Positions 32,738 to 45,304 are shown, counted from the stretch's first letter. The stretch: DNA of 64,000 bases from Corbicula japonica (GCA_038501625.1 JAZAYU010000006.1:13580638-13644637); one strand, 5' to 3'. The notes: generated by a model not told the origin, from the sequence alone. A program made the numbers and translations.

Positions 32738-35700
32738 AACATTTCCCAGCAGCCAAAGTATCCCAGCAGCCACAGCAGCCCAGCAGCCAACTTTTCCCAG
32801 CCGCCATCTTTTCCCAGCAGCCAAAGTATCCCAGCCGCCACAGCAGCCCATTAGCAAACATTTCCCAGCCGCCACAGCAGCTCAGCAGACAAACTTTTCC
32901 AGCAGTCAGCTTTTCCCAGCAGCCAAAGTATCCCAGCCGCCACAGCAGCCCAGCAAACAACTTTTCCCAGCCGCCGCAGCAGCGCAGCAGCCAAACTATT
33001 CCAGCAGCCAACTTTTCCCAGCAGCCAAAGTATCCCAGCCGCCACAGCAGCCCAGCAGCCAACTTTTCTCAGCCGCCAAAGCAGCTCGGCAGCCAAAGTA
33101 TTCCAGCAGCCAACTTTTCCCAGCCGCCACAGCAGCCCAGCAGCCAACTTTTTGTAGCTGCCACAGCAGCGCAGCAGCAAAACAATTCCAGCCGCCAACT
33201 TTTCACAGCAGCCAAAGTATCCCAGCCGCCACAGCAGCCAAGAAGCCAACTTTTTCCAGCCACCACAGCAGCTCAGCAGCCAAAGTATTCCAGCAGCCAA
33301 CTTTTCCCAGCAGCCAAGGTATCCCAGCCGCCACAACAGCCCAGCAGCCAACTTTTCCCAGCCGTCACAGCAGCTCAGCAGCCAACGTATTCCAGCAGCC
33401 AACTTTTCCCAGCCGCCACAGCAGCCCAGCAGCCATTTTTTCCCAGCCGCCACAGCAGCACAGCAGCCAAAGTATTCCAGCAGCCAACTTTTCCCAGCAG
33501 CCAAAGTATCCCAGCCGCCACAGCAGCCAAGCAGCCAACTTATCCCAGCCGCCACAGCAGCTCAGCAGCCAAAGTATTCCAGCAGCCAACTTTTCCCAGC
33601 AGCCAAAGTATCCCAGCCGCCACAACAGCCCAGCAGCCAACTTTTCCCAGCCGTCACAGCAGCTCAGCAGCCAACGTAATCCAGCAGCCAAAGCATCCCA
33701 GCCGCCACAGCAGCCCAGCAGCCAACTTTTCCCAGCCGCCGCAGCAGCGCAGCAGCCAAAGTATTCCAGCAGTCAACTTTTCCAAGCAGCGAAAGTATCC
33801 CAGCCGCCACAGCAGCCAAGCAGCCAACTTTTCCCAGCCGCCACAGCAGCTCAGCAGCCAAAGTATTACAGCAGCCAACTATTCCAGCAGCCAAAGTATC
33901 GCAGCCGCCACAACAGCCCAGCAGCCAACTTTTCCCAGCCGTCACAGCAGCTCAGCAGCCAAAGTATTCCAGCAGCAAGCTTTTCCCAGCAGCCAAAGCA
34001 TCCCAGCCGCCACAGCAGCCCAGCAGCAAACTTTTCCTAGCCGCCACAGCAGCGCATCAGCCAAACTATTCCAGCAGCCAACTTTTCCCAGCAGCCAAAG
34101 AATCCCAGCCGCCACAGCAGCTCAGCAGTCAAACTATTCCAGCAGCCAACTTTTCCCAGCAGCCAAAGTATCCCAGCCGCCACAGCAGCCCAGCAGCCAA
34201 CTTTTCCCAGCCGTCACAGCAGCTCAGCAGCCAAAGTTTTCCAGCAGCCAACTTTTTCCAGCCGCCACAGCAGCCCAGCAGCCAACTTTTCCTAGCCGCC
34301 ACAGCAGCGCAGCAGCCAAAGTATTCCAGCAGCCAACTTTTCCCAGCAGCCAAAGTATCGCAGCCGCCACAACAGCCCAGCAGCCAACTTTTCCCAGCCG
34401 TCACAGCAGCTCAGCAGCCAAAGTATTTCAGCAGCCAGCTTTTCCCAGCAGCCAAAGCATCCCAGCCGCCACAGCAGCCCAGCAGCCAACTTTTCCTAGC
34501 CGCCACAGCAGCGCATCAGCCAAACTATTCCAGCAGCCAACTTTTCACAGCAGCAAAAGAATCCCAGCCGCCACAGCAGCCCAGCAGCCAACTTTTCTCA
34601 GCCGCCACAGCAGTACAGCTGCCAAACTATTCTAGCAGCCAACTTTTCCCAGCAGCCAAAGTATCCCAGCCGCCACAGCAGCCCTTCATCCAACTTTTCC
34701 CAGCCGTCACAGCAGCTCAGCAGCCAAAGTATTCCAGCAGCCAACTTTTCCCAGCAGCCAAAGTATCGCAGCCGCCACAACAGCCCAGCAGCCAACTTTT
34801 CCCAGCCGTCACAGCAGCTCAGCAGCCAAAGTATTCCAGCAGCCAGCTTTTCCCAGCAGCCAAAGCATCCCAGCTGCCACAGCAGCCCAGCAGCCAACTT
34901 TTCCTAGCCGCCACAGCAGCGCATCAGCCAAACTATTTCAGCAGCCAACTTTTCCCAGCAGCCAAAGAATCCCAGCCGCCACAGCAGCCCAGCAGCCAAC
35001 TTTTCACAGCCGCCAAAGCAGCACAGCTGCCAAACTATTCTAGCAGCCAACTTTTCCCAGCAGCCAAAGTATCCCAGCCGCCACAGCAGCCCTTCATCCA
35101 ACTTTTCCCAGCCGTCACAGCAGCTCAGCAGCCAAAGTATTCCAGCAGCCAACTTTTCCCAGCAGCCAAAGTATCACAGCCGCCACAACAGCTCAGCAGC
35201 CAAAGTATTCCAGCAGCCAACTTTTCTTAGCCGCCACAGCAGCCAAGCAGCCAACTTTTCCTAGCCGCCACAGCAGCCCAGCAGCCAACTTTTCCCAGCC
35301 GTCACAGCAGCTCAGCAGCCGAAGTATTCCAGCAGCCAACTTTTCCCAGCAGCCACAGCTACCCAGCAGCCAACATTTCTGAGCCGCCACAGCAGCTCAG
35401 CAGCCAAAGTATTCCAGCAGCCAACTTTTCCCAGCCGCCACAGCAGCCCAGCAGCCAACTTTTCCTAGCCGCCACAGCAGCGCAGCAGCCAAACTATTCC
35501 AGCAGCCAACTTTTCCCAGCAGCCAAAGAATCCCAGCCGCCACAGCAGCCCAGCAGATAACTTTTCACTGCCGCCACAGCAGCGCAGCAGCGAAACTATT
35601 CCAGCAGCCAACTTTACCCAGCAGCCAAAATATCCCAGCCGCCTCAGCAGCCCAGCAGCCAACTTTTCTCAGCCGCCACAGCTGCTCAGCAGCCAAAGTA

Positions 35701-36107
35701 TTCCAGCAGCCAACTTTTCCCAGCCGCCACAGCAGCCCAGCAGCCAACTTTTCCCAGCCGCCACAGCAGCTCAGAAGCCAAAGTATTCCAGCAGCCAACT
35801 TTTCCCAGCAGCCAAAGTATCCCAGCCGCCACAGCAGCCCAGCAGCGAACTTTTTTCCAGCCGCCACAGCAGCTCAACAGCCAAAGTTTCACAGCAGCCA
35901 AAGTATCTGCTAGGCTGTTGGGCGGCCAACTTCACTCTACCTGGCTGCTTGGCTGCTTGGCGGCCAACTTTACGCTGCTTGGCGGCCAACTTTACGCTGC
36001 TTGGCTGCTTGGCTGCTTGGCGGCCAACTTCACGCTGCTTGGCTGCTTGGCGGCCAACTTCACGCTGCTTGGCTGCTTGGCTGCTTGGCGGCCAACTTCA
36101 CGCTGCT
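32738..36107. repeat. Right inverted arm: 17-bp C-rich minisatellite, ~3.1 kb plus outer block
   Basis: Around 180 units of 17 bp in several types (AGCAGCCAACTTTTCCC, AGCAGCCAAAGTATCCC, AGCCGCCACAGCAGCCC, AGCAGCTCAGCAGCC-types) arranged in higher-order groups of 34 to 102 bp. 35915-36107 is the outer GGCCGCCAAGCAGCC-type block in reverse (CTTGGCGGCCAACTTCACG). No unit contains a stop codon in some frames, so very long open frames appear on both strands. Confidence 0.93.
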
Positions 36108-36117
36108 GAATTTAAAA

Positions 36118-37140
36118 CGGTTGCAAAAATGTGTTTTCTCATGTTGTCCATGATATTTCGTAACATTCCCACTTCTGCACACAAACGCACAAATTGTATT
36201 TAGCTATGCAATTAGATATTATGACTCTCGTCTTAAATTTTGAGGGTAATGTGCTAAATGATATCAATATCACATTATATTTAGAAAATCAATCAATTTT
36301 ATTTTCATTGATATAAATACCACAAAGTATTTGATTTGATATCAACGTGTTATTTCCAATTTTAAAATAGTAGGCCATGAAAGTTATTTCGAAGAGTTAT
36401 TCAGGCCCAGTTATAAGCAGCAGAAAATGATTTCATGCATAATAAAGAATATTTTAGTAACCTTTAAAATTATCATTTATTATCGACAAACATAGCTTTT
36501 GTGAAATATTTCGTGGTATCAACAGGAAAATGTTTGTATCTCATTAGGTATCCGTGCCTATAGAGGATGACATCTGGGCGCTTCCGGAGCTTAGAATCAA
36601 CTTCAAACCATGGTCAGGTAATTGATTTCATTGACTTCAGTTTTGATACTTCCAATCTCAGCTTTATAACCTTGGGACTACTTCAAAAGGAGGGTTGTAC
36701 ATTTTCAAGGCTTTTGATACGTCTGAATAGCTCTATTCAATATTTTTCCAACAGTATAAACACAAGCCTTAAACTCGACCGATAAGGTATCTTATGAGAA
36801 AGTTCATATGTGGAGAAAGAAATATTTCTGACCGGCAAAGATTCCGTCACAGAAACGGCAAAATCTTGCCGATTTGTGACTGTAACAGGCAAGACTTAAG
36901 TTTCAAAAGTCAGGGGAAACATTTAAGAAAGTGATGGAAAGTACATAGTTTGTGATATTGCCAACGCTGTTGCATTTCATTAAGAAGCTTATTTTGAACG
37001 CACGAACGATTTCTATCAGATATGCAATTGCTAATATTTTTCGAAACGTTAATTACGAAAGTTCCCTTTCATCTTTTTCAATTACCCTACAATTAAAAAA
37101 CATGGGTTCACTATTTCGAACCAGTGGAAAATAAAATATG
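36118..37140. other. Intergenic
   Basis: No gene. CAATCTCAGCTTTATAACCTTGGGA at about 36652 is an end-fragment of the GGTTATAAA palindrome family. Confidence 0.5.
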
Positions 37141-37680
37141 GCTAACTCAACATGGTTGAAGGCCTGTAGTTGTCAAAGGACCAAGAGACAAAGAAGGTCC
37201 TTTGTCTCATATTCTTCTGCTGTGATTTGATAGGCGTACATATTGCGGTACCGAAGGGCAAAAGTTATACAGGTCGGTGTTTGCGAGATGTACTAAAATC
37301 TCAAGAAATATAAGCATACACGACGCCCTATGTCATAATTTAGGCATGTGTTGTTTACTTCATGATAATGCTCCGGCACATACATCTGAGCATATGAAGC
37401 AATTTTTAAGTCGGAGAAGGTTACCGTCGCAATACCAAACATACTCACCAGATCTAGCCCATTGCGACTTTTCCCAACACTAAAAAGTTCTTATATGTTG
37501 TCGTTTCAATTCGCTCAGCAAAAAGTCAAAGCCCCTGACATATATCTTAATAAGCATACCACGACTAATTTCAGAAATGTATTCAGAGATTGAAATTATG
37601 TTTTTCAAACCGCAGAGATAATTTTGAAGGGATTAAATGCAAATTTTGCCGGGCCTACTTATTTAAAGACTATTATGTTC
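37141..37680 (+). pseudogene. Mariner-like transposase relic
   Basis: In shifting + frames the sequence reads RPVVVKGPRDKEG, then GVHIAVPKGKSYTGRCLRDV, then CCLLHDNAPAHTSEHMKQFL and TYSPDLAHCDF. The HDNAPAH and YSPDLAxCDF motifs are those of the catalytic core of mariner (DD34D) transposases. Frameshifts and stops interrupt it, the N-terminal DNA-binding half is not seen, and no inverted repeats were found. It is an inactive remnant. Confidence 0.85.
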
Positions 37681-38065
37681 TTGCATTCAAAAAATTTATC
37701 CTATGAGAAGTAATCATATATTATAGAACGATGAGCTCTAATTTATATTTACATTGTATATCGAACACCTATCCGCATTTATAATGCAACTCGGATGACA
37801 TATTTCCATAATGACATTTTATTCGCAACGACTAAAAGCGACTAAATATTTCGAGTTGCAGTTTCTCTTTAACAGACAACATTTACTTACTTACTAAATA
37901 TTACTTACACTAAAAGCTGACACTAGATCAATGTATCAATTAAAACAACTTACCACTTGCAAAAATAGTATTAGTTCTTCATTTTCTTACACTGATTATC
38001 TTTGAAAGTAGTTCGAGATATATGTACTTCCATTACAGTATAATATATGTTGAGTTTTATTTCAG

Positions 38066-41000
38066 AACTGACAACAGGAGGGAAGTTGCGGCGTGTTTTT
38101 CTCCATTACATTTTGAAGATTGTTGTCCTTCTTGGGGCACTTTACATATTTATCTGCTCTTTGAGCTTTCTTGGAGACGCATTCAAACTGCTCGGCGGTG
38201 AGTACAAACTTGCGATTTATAGTACCTACCACGCATTTGCTCACATATGCAAATTGATTGATCTCTTAAATGTTTTATCACAGTATATGATATAAGAGTC
38301 TTAAGCTTAAAGTTCTTAAAACAAAAAAAAATAATTATTAGCTTTAAATTTACTACATAACCTTCCCATTTCGATTAGAGGATGTTCTTCATATTCTTTG
38401 GTAGCCAGAAAAAAGTTAAACCATTTTTTATTTTACATCAAAACTGGATTGGAAATGGAAGTACACAAGTGTTACATATTTAACAAAAAATTGTAAAAAT
38501 GTAAAATATGCATATCAAAAGTTGTCACATTCATAAATAACAACCTCCCACACAGCCAAGAAGAAGAGAAAGAGAGAGCATATTAATTAAATGATGAGCT
38601 TCAAAACAGACACCACAAACAATTAACAAAACTGAGAACCCGAGAGGTAACCGCCTTGAAACGCTCAGTGGCAAATCAAATTGCCACTGGGGGCTTAAGC
38701 CAGGTTCTAGGTTGCATCAACCTCACACTTGTCCTAACAGGTTCGCATATCAACAAACAAGCACAAATTGTTTTGGTGAAATAACTGCATCACATCCATC
38801 AGCTCAACAACATTTCATGCAAAAGCGCACACATATAAAACATAAGAAGCTACGTTGGCTTCAAAAACGATTGCGATTTTTTAAACCACTGGCGAATTTT
38901 ATTACCCTGCGCACGCCATGACTCATGACATATTTCCGTGGGGGAAATGGCGATTTAATACAAAGTAAGTTTAAGCTTGATAATTCGAACATCCTTATTA
39001 AAAAATCTTCGAAAGTTTTTTTTTCAACAACTGGACCTAACGTAAGAAATTACAAGGCTGAATCAATAAATACGGCGTGGTCAGTAATGCCAAATGTAAT
39101 TCCAATACTGCCAAATGAACAGGCTCAATCAAACCGAGCATTCAATATATGTATAGTTGTTTTGTTCGGTGGCTTTCAAAAAGCTTTCAAAATCGATAAC
39201 GATAAACATGATAAATGCGATGTGCGAAGTGTTATTATCTCCAAAATTATTGCAAGGGTTCTGTATCTTTTTCGCGCTTCCTTAAAAATTTGTAGCAGTG
39301 TTAAAACATTCGTTAAAACGACAATTTTGTTTACTTGCGAAAAATTCTTGACGACATACGAGATGAATTGATTTTTGTGAAGTTGAAGCTGTTGTTGCCA
39401 TAGGAACTCTTTTACTAATTGATAGTTATAATTTTGCTTTTTATAGAAGAAACGAAATACTATGGTTTCCTTTGCTGATGCTAAGTAAGCTTCGTCTTAA
39501 TATAAATATGGCAATGACATATAATGTTTATTTCTTGTACGTTATATATTTATATAAATAATACATTTAAAAATGTTGTTACCATCCCTTTAGATCACAA
39601 AACTTAAACTGTAGTCACGTTTCAATTTGCAAAAGTCTAATTGGTTGAAGTGTACACTTGAAAATATTTCAACCAGTCAGATCTTTGCTTGAGATTTTAA
39701 TTGCAACATTAAAAATATTTACACTTCAACTTTGTCCTCTCGATTAAGTCTTATTAATCAAACGAATCATAATTTCTGATGGTAAACAGTGTGACGTATT
39801 ACTCAAATAGGCTAGGCTAAAGTAGACTCTCACAATGTATAGACGTGTGACGTCGCCGAGCACGAAAGTTTTGCTACGAGTTACTTCGAAAAAGCTTGCC
39901 GCCATTTGATTTGTCGTCAACGTGGCTATTCCAACAGTCATTCGAAAAAGCAGAATATTCTATTAATGTTTGTATTATTGAGAATTTTTTTTGAGTGTAA
40001 ATAAAATTATTGAACCTATATTTGATGGTTTTTATTCGGGTATGAAAAGTTGTTGGATTGTTTAAGTACGCGCGAAGCCTTTTGGGTTTCACACACTTAA
40101 GACAACCCAAGTATTTCCATACCCAAATAAAAACCATCAAATATCGCTTCAATCCTTTATTGTAACTGAGTTGTTACGTTTAATTCCAGCAATTAACTTT
40201 ATTGCAAACCAAGCATTCAAACATATCTCTTCATCTTTGTCACTTTTGTTGTTAGTTGCAACAGTGGTCTCCCTATATGTTTAAGAACTGGTTCATTTAC
40301 TTTTATGAAGCGAAAAACTGATGAAATTTCAAATTGATACTAGCAGGACGTTTGACACAATCTCATGTAAAGAACAAAATTATCGTGCAGGTAAGGCAGC
40401 CGGCAAGGCGTTCTCGGAGAACAAAATACTATCCAACCCTATAGCGGGACTCATGATTGGCGTCCTGGCGACTGTTCTGCTGCAAAGTTCGAGTACTACC
40501 ACTTCTATCATAGTGAGCATGGTCGGTTCAGGAGAATGTAAGTACTGACGAAATGTATGCTACTGAAAGCAATATATTGTGTTCTTTTAAAGAGCTGTCA
40601 ATTACGAATAGAGAAATCAATATTTGAATGCTACGACCAGGAAATTCAAGGTTTACAAATATCTCATAGTGTATAAATTTAACAGTGAAGTTCGTCTTAC
40701 ACAGATTTCTGACTTCCATCCTTAACAATCCCTCGGCATAATCTTCAAACTTTACACCAGCTGTTCACATACATTACAGTATTGACAGTGCGACAGGCTA
40801 TACCTATCGTGATGGGAGCCAACATTGGAACGTCCGTGACAAATACGATCGTCTCGATGGGTCAGATCACCAATAAGGACGACTTCCGGAGAGCCTTCGC
40901 CGGAGCGACAGTGCATGACGCATTCAACTGGTTGTCAGTCCTCGTACTTTTACCAATAGAAATTGTCTCAGGTTCGTCCAAACCATAGTTTCTTCTTATT

Positions 41001-44000
41001 TCAATGCCTGATTTTCACAGTCTCATTAAGTCGTACATGTAACTGAAGAGTATGTTCTGAGAACGAGTAAACACATTTTAAAACAAATTCCAACTAAATA
41101 ACTTAATAAATAAGTTTCGCTGTTGAAGAGTATCTGTAGTAAATTTTGATGTGAAAATAGTTTGCATGAGATGAGTGGTTGGTGATTTTCAAACGTGGGA
41201 ATTTCATCTAGCAAACAATAGTCCTTTATGCAGAGTCTAGAAAGGTTTTGGTTATTTTAACCATTTTTTGTATTTTAAATGCATAACCCAGAAAGCTTAT
41301 TTCATGTATTGACGAAAATATTATATTTTCCGCCCTGGACACTTAATATATTGGCATTAAGAATTTTAACGGGCCTATTTACTGATGACTCAGGTTACCT
41401 GGAACGTCTGAGTGGAGCTATAGTGAACAGTGTGCCTTCCTTCAGCGAGAATAAGGACGTGGACAGAGACTACCTGAAAGTGATAACTGATCCCTTTACA
41501 AAACTTATCATTCAGGTACGGCATTTTCATCATTGTCCTGTTCTTTGTGGTGACAGTAAAATTAAATAGAAATAGATGAAAATGGAACTTTGAAAGCCAT
41601 AGAACACGGCAAATATGAAAATATTGCAGGCTTGGTTTGATTGAGTCTGTTCATGGACAGTAATGGAAATGGATATTAATGCCCACGCCGCCTAGGCCCG
41701 GGTTGATCGCAATTCAATATTTACACCAAGGAACAGTTCAATTTTGACCATCACAAACGATGGTGTGCATATGGCGGTGGACATGGAACCCTGAATGCGT
41801 TATTTTCAGATAAATACCATTCCATGTTCAGCGGCGCAAGGTCCCCAGATAAAAGAATGGGTTGGCTCTAAAGGGAAATCAATGGGCGGTACTAAACAGA
41901 ATAGAATTTTGACAAGGGATCTTAGAATATAAATCCTGCATATCACAGACAACGCCAAAGGCAAAATTTAAAAAGCAGGAAGTATATCTTTGTGGGTGAT
42001 TGAACAATATCCGGATCAATATTGGCTGGGAAAAGGAAACCACCATCTCAAAACTGTCCTAAATTTTAAAACAAAGGTTATTTTAGAAGTTCTATTAACA
42101 TAGTAGATAAGTATTATATTCAACGACCTTCAAAGGACGTAATTGATAACATCACTGATTGAATGTACGGGGAGACTTTAACTAAATACTTAACTTTACT
42201 GATTGGCAATGTTAAAGTTAAATAAGCAATATATAGTCCACATTATAACTTTTTGATTCTTGGGAGGTTCAATAGATATAATATTTGAGTCAGAGATGGT
42301 TTTCAAATCAATAAATTGCACCCCTTAAAGCTTTGTCTACCCTTTTTATCTATTTACTGCTGAAATTTAACATTGAAGCATCGTATTTATAACACGTACC
42401 GCGTGGTTAACGGGTCTTTAACGAGGCGAATATCGACTAAGATTGATCATGGCGGATGGTTTACACTTTTTAACAAGGCGAATATCGATTAAGATTGATC
42501 GTGGCGGATGGTCCACAGTTTTTAACGATTTTATCGGATATTATTAAGACTTACATGGTATTGAAAAAAATATTTTGATTAAATCGTACGAAATGTATTC
42601 ATACCGCCAATTTACAATCAATATTCGTAAACGTCCCCGTTAATGACATGTTACCATTCCACATGATGTTTGTGTTGTTGTTTTTTGTTTCAATTTCATC
42701 AAATAAATTATTTGTTCAAACTTAAATTTATTTTATCTTAGTCTGACAAGAAAGTGATTCAGAAAATCGCTGAGGGTGACGAGGCATACCTTCATAAGTC
42801 GATCATAAAACATATTTGTTGTGACAAACTAGACAATGGAACCAATGTTGATTGTAAAACATGTGAGAATTTATTTTTATATGTGTTTTAATGGGATCTT
42901 TGTTGAAGAATACGAGAGCTTATCAGTTAGTCTGTAGAATTTCGAATTTGTGAGGGCAAATCTGATTAATATGCCGCATTTGTCTAAGGACTTATTAATC
43001 AGAACAGATACTGATGACAATTTATTAACCTAAATACTGAAATATCTATTGCTTTGAGTTATTTCAATTAAACTGAATTTATAAATGGTTAATATTGTAA
43101 ACTTTATGTAAAGAACATATCTGAATGCAAACTATTACCATTAAAACTTAATATGAATGATACTGAAATTCAAGTTAATATCAAATGAACTGTTTGCAGG
43201 TATATTCATGTTTGAGAAGATATCACGGGACGGTAATTGGAGTGACGCCGCAGTGGGTGGTGTACTTCTGGTAATTGCCTTGGTACTTCTATGCGCCTGT
43301 CTTGTCCTTATTGTCAAGATCCTACACTCCTTGTTGCAGGGACAAATGGCTGTCATCATTCGAAAGTTCATAAACGCAGACTTCCCAGGAAGGTGCAGCT
43401 ACTTTACAGGCTATTTGGCTATCTTGATCGGAGCTGGACTTACAGTACTTGTACAGTCAAGTTCAATTTTCACCTCCTCGTTAACCCCACTAGTCGGTAT
43501 TGGAGTCCTGAGTTTAGACCGGATGTATCCTCTCACTGTTGGATCAAACATTGGGACTACCGCCACTGGAATATTGGCAGCTTTCGCGCAAGATGGCAAA
43601 AAGATCCCTTATTCCCTGCAAATAGCGTTATGTCATCTCTTTTTCAATATCACAGGGATTGTAATATTTTACCCGCTGCCATTTTTCCGTCCACCAATTC
43701 AAATGGCAAAATTTCTCGGTATGCAAACAGCTAAGTACCGCTGGTTTGCTATTTTGTACTTAATATTTGCATTTTTTCTGTTCCCAGCAGCCGGTTTTGG
43801 TCTGTCTATGGCAAGCTGGATTGCTCTAGCGGCTGTTTTCAGCCCCATAGCCTTCATCATACTCGTTGTTCTCATCATAAAGCTGATACAAAACAAGCGA
43901 CCTAACTGCTTACCGCCAAAGTTGAGGAACTGGAAATGGCTCCCTTTACCCCTACGGTCCTTGGAACCTTTTGACAGGGCCTTAATGAAGGTTACCGGCA

Positions 44001-44212
44001 ACTGCTTCTGCTGCAGAAAAGTGGGCTGTCTGAAAGCGATAACTGAGGAGTCAGATAGAAAACAAGATGAACAAGACCATTCTATTAACAATATACAGAA
44101 AGGTGTTAATGAAGACGACACTGAGAATAACCTGACAGATGTTACATACGACAATGATGCCTACGATGTCATAGGGGAAATAAGCAAAGTTTCGAACAAC
44201 ACGTACTTATAG
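38066..44212 (+). CDS. SLC34-type sodium/phosphate cotransporter (NaPi-II), N-terminus missing
   Basis: NaPi-II proteins bring phosphate into cells with sodium at the plasma membrane. Exons: 38066-38197, 40391-40537, 40780-40971, 41394-41515, 42742-42862 and 43200-44212 (stop TAG), all with AG/GT borders and matching phases, giving about 575 residues. Each of the two Na/Pi-cotransporter repeats has its QSSS motif ([15 protein letters not shown] and [13 protein letters not shown]) and its inverted partner ([13 protein letters not shown] and [11 protein letters not shown]). The extracellular loop exon (42742-42862) has paired cysteines and an NGT glycosylation site. The C-terminal tail has a small cysteine cluster (CFCCRKVGC) and an acidic end. 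AGATVHD in the third exon carries the Ala-Ala-Asp triad of electrogenic members. The first exon or exons, about 80-100 residues in vertebrate homologs, lie upstream and were not recognised. Confidence 0.93.
38506..38870 (-). mobile_element. Penelope-like 3' tail copy in SLC34 intron
   Basis: Nearly complete tail from ATATGCATATC to ACATATAAAACATAAGAAGC, reverse to the SLC34 gene. One of the best copies for building a consensus. Confidence 0.88.
39090..39200 (-). repeat. Fragment of GGCTCGGTTTGATTGAG repeat
   Basis: AACAGGCTCAATCAAACCGAG and TTCGGTGGCTTTCAAA match the complement of 41575-41680. It explains part of an otherwise unrecognised open frame at 38925-39371. Confidence 0.7.
40018..40144. 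mobile_element. 127-bp palindromic MITE in SLC34 intron
   Basis: The ends ATATTTGATGGTTTTTATT and the exact complement at 40126-40144 enclose arms that pair with a few mismatches (GGGTATGAAAA/TTCCATACCC, TTTAAGT/ACTTAAG). It is unrelated in sequence to the GGTTATAAA palindromes. Confidence 0.85.
40555..40690. mobile_element. Fragment of TTAA hairpin family core
   Basis: GACCAGGAAATTCAAGGTTTAC and flanking TCTTTTAAAGAGCT..GAGAAATCAA match the core of 5581-6283 and 23118-23835. It lies in the intron between SLC34 exons at 40537 and 40780. Confidence 0.65.
41575..41840 (+). repeat. Dispersed GGCTCGGTTTGATTGAG repeat, long copy
   Basis: Runs from AAATAGATGAAAATGGAACTTTG through TGAGTCTGTTCATGGACAGT and CCCACGCCGCCTAGGCCCGG to AAACGATGGTGTGCATATGG and CCATTCCATGTTCAGC. 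It also occurs reversed at 47640-47905 and 53975-54190, and split at 20405/22084. No RNA polymerase III boxes, inverted ends or coding sequence were recognised, so its class is open. Confidence 0.78.
42415..42530 (+). repeat. ~56-bp tandem duplication in SLC34 intron
   Basis: Two units of TTTAACGAGGCGAATATCGA ... GATTGATCATGGCGGATGGT ... CACTTTT, differing at a few positions. Confidence 0.85.
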
Positions 44213-45304
44213 AGCATGACAGACATCATCGATAGTAGCACACTTGATTGGGATATTGAAACTGATACTGTTAACACTATAACTTTGTTTAAAAGGTTAC
44301 AGTGGATTTCGGTATTATAGCTTTTTATTATTGTTGCAAATATTTATACCGTTTTCTGTTTGTGTTTTATTAAAATTTAAAAATCGAAACTTGTTTTATG
44401 TGCTAAAAAGGGGATCCTGATAAAGTTATTAAGTGTATCTGTTGCAAACAATCTCTTATAATTTTGGAATTTGGAATAATTAGTGTTTATTTCAATTGAG
44501 TTTAAGCAAGTAAAATTATATTTTAAAAAATGTTTGAGAATTTGATAAAAGCTTACACTGATTTCTTTCACTGAAAAATATTGTATTTCTTTTATTAATC
44601 AAGACCAAGTAACGTCTATGTATCGGTTGCCTTATTGAACAGAACACGGACTGCCCGAAGATATATAGCTGACTCGAGTTCATACACAAATACCTAACTA
44701 CCCGTGCTCCTAATGTGCTGTACAGCCATAAAAACATGGAATCAAGTATTGCGACAACATTGTTTAAAAGGATTGACCACAATTTATGTCCCTGTGGATG
44801 TTTTAAACAAGCCAGAGCCAAATATTTCGTTATTTGATTCTTTTTATCAGTCGATTTCACAAGATTACAGAAAAGCCAACATAACTAACACCGATGATGT
44901 TTGAGGAAAACTATAGCCAAAACTTTTGAGACATACTTTTGAGTATTTAAAGATTTTGTTCCATATTGTATAGTCCACCTCCGCATTAGTACAAACAAGA
45001 CAATCTTACACTCACCGTGGAATTGTTCGAAAAAAAGCTATACAATGTAGCTAAAAGTTTTCAAGCACATTTTTTATTTTTTAAAGATTGTTTCCAAATT
45101 GTGCATGGCTACAAAAGAGACAACGTAACAATCACAGTGGATGTTCCTTTAATATCTGCTTTATAGAAGTTTCTAAATTATTAAATGATAAGTGAGAAAA
45201 CGTGAGAAGCCTTTGATGATACTGTAAATGCTGAAAATGCTGTTTATAATACCTAGAAATTAGCACAGTTTTTGGGATTTGTTACCCCTATTTATTAGAC
45301 CCTG
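44213..45304. other. 3' flank of SLC34, nothing else recognised
   Basis: Probably contains the SLC34 3' UTR. I see no canonical AATAAA close to the stop; an ATTAAA-like word lies near 44369. No other gene is supported. Confidence 0.45.

Larger units (their letters stand above)
30392..36107. mobile_element. 5.7-kb foldback-type element with minisatellite arms
   Basis: The 10-mer GAATTTAAAA occurs immediately outside both ends in the same orientation (30382-30391 and 36108-36117), as expected for a target duplication. Inside, the left end and the complement of the right end agree for at least 300 bp: blocks of GTGAAGTTGGCCGCC with AAGCAGCC repeats, a non-repeated junction (GGCCGCCCAACAGCCTAGC), then the 17-bp minisatellite. 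The left arm is about 0.7 kb, the right arm about 3.4 kb, the core about 1.65 kb. Long inverted arms made of short direct repeats plus a 9-10-bp duplication resemble Drosophila FB elements. No transposase lies inside. Confidence 0.85.

Noticed and set aside
32583..35989. Numerous long - strand frames reading GCCGGWEKLAAG-like repeats
   Set aside because: They are by-products of the stop-free 17-bp minisatellite; no frame is preferred and there is no exon structure.
30392..36107. CRISPR-like array
   Set aside because: Units are contiguous 17-bp variants without unique spacers, in a eukaryotic context with inverted arms.
38925..39371. 148-codon + frame in the SLC34 intron
   Set aside because: Part of it is a fragment of the dispersed GGCTCGGTTTGATTGAG repeat and the rest has no domain.
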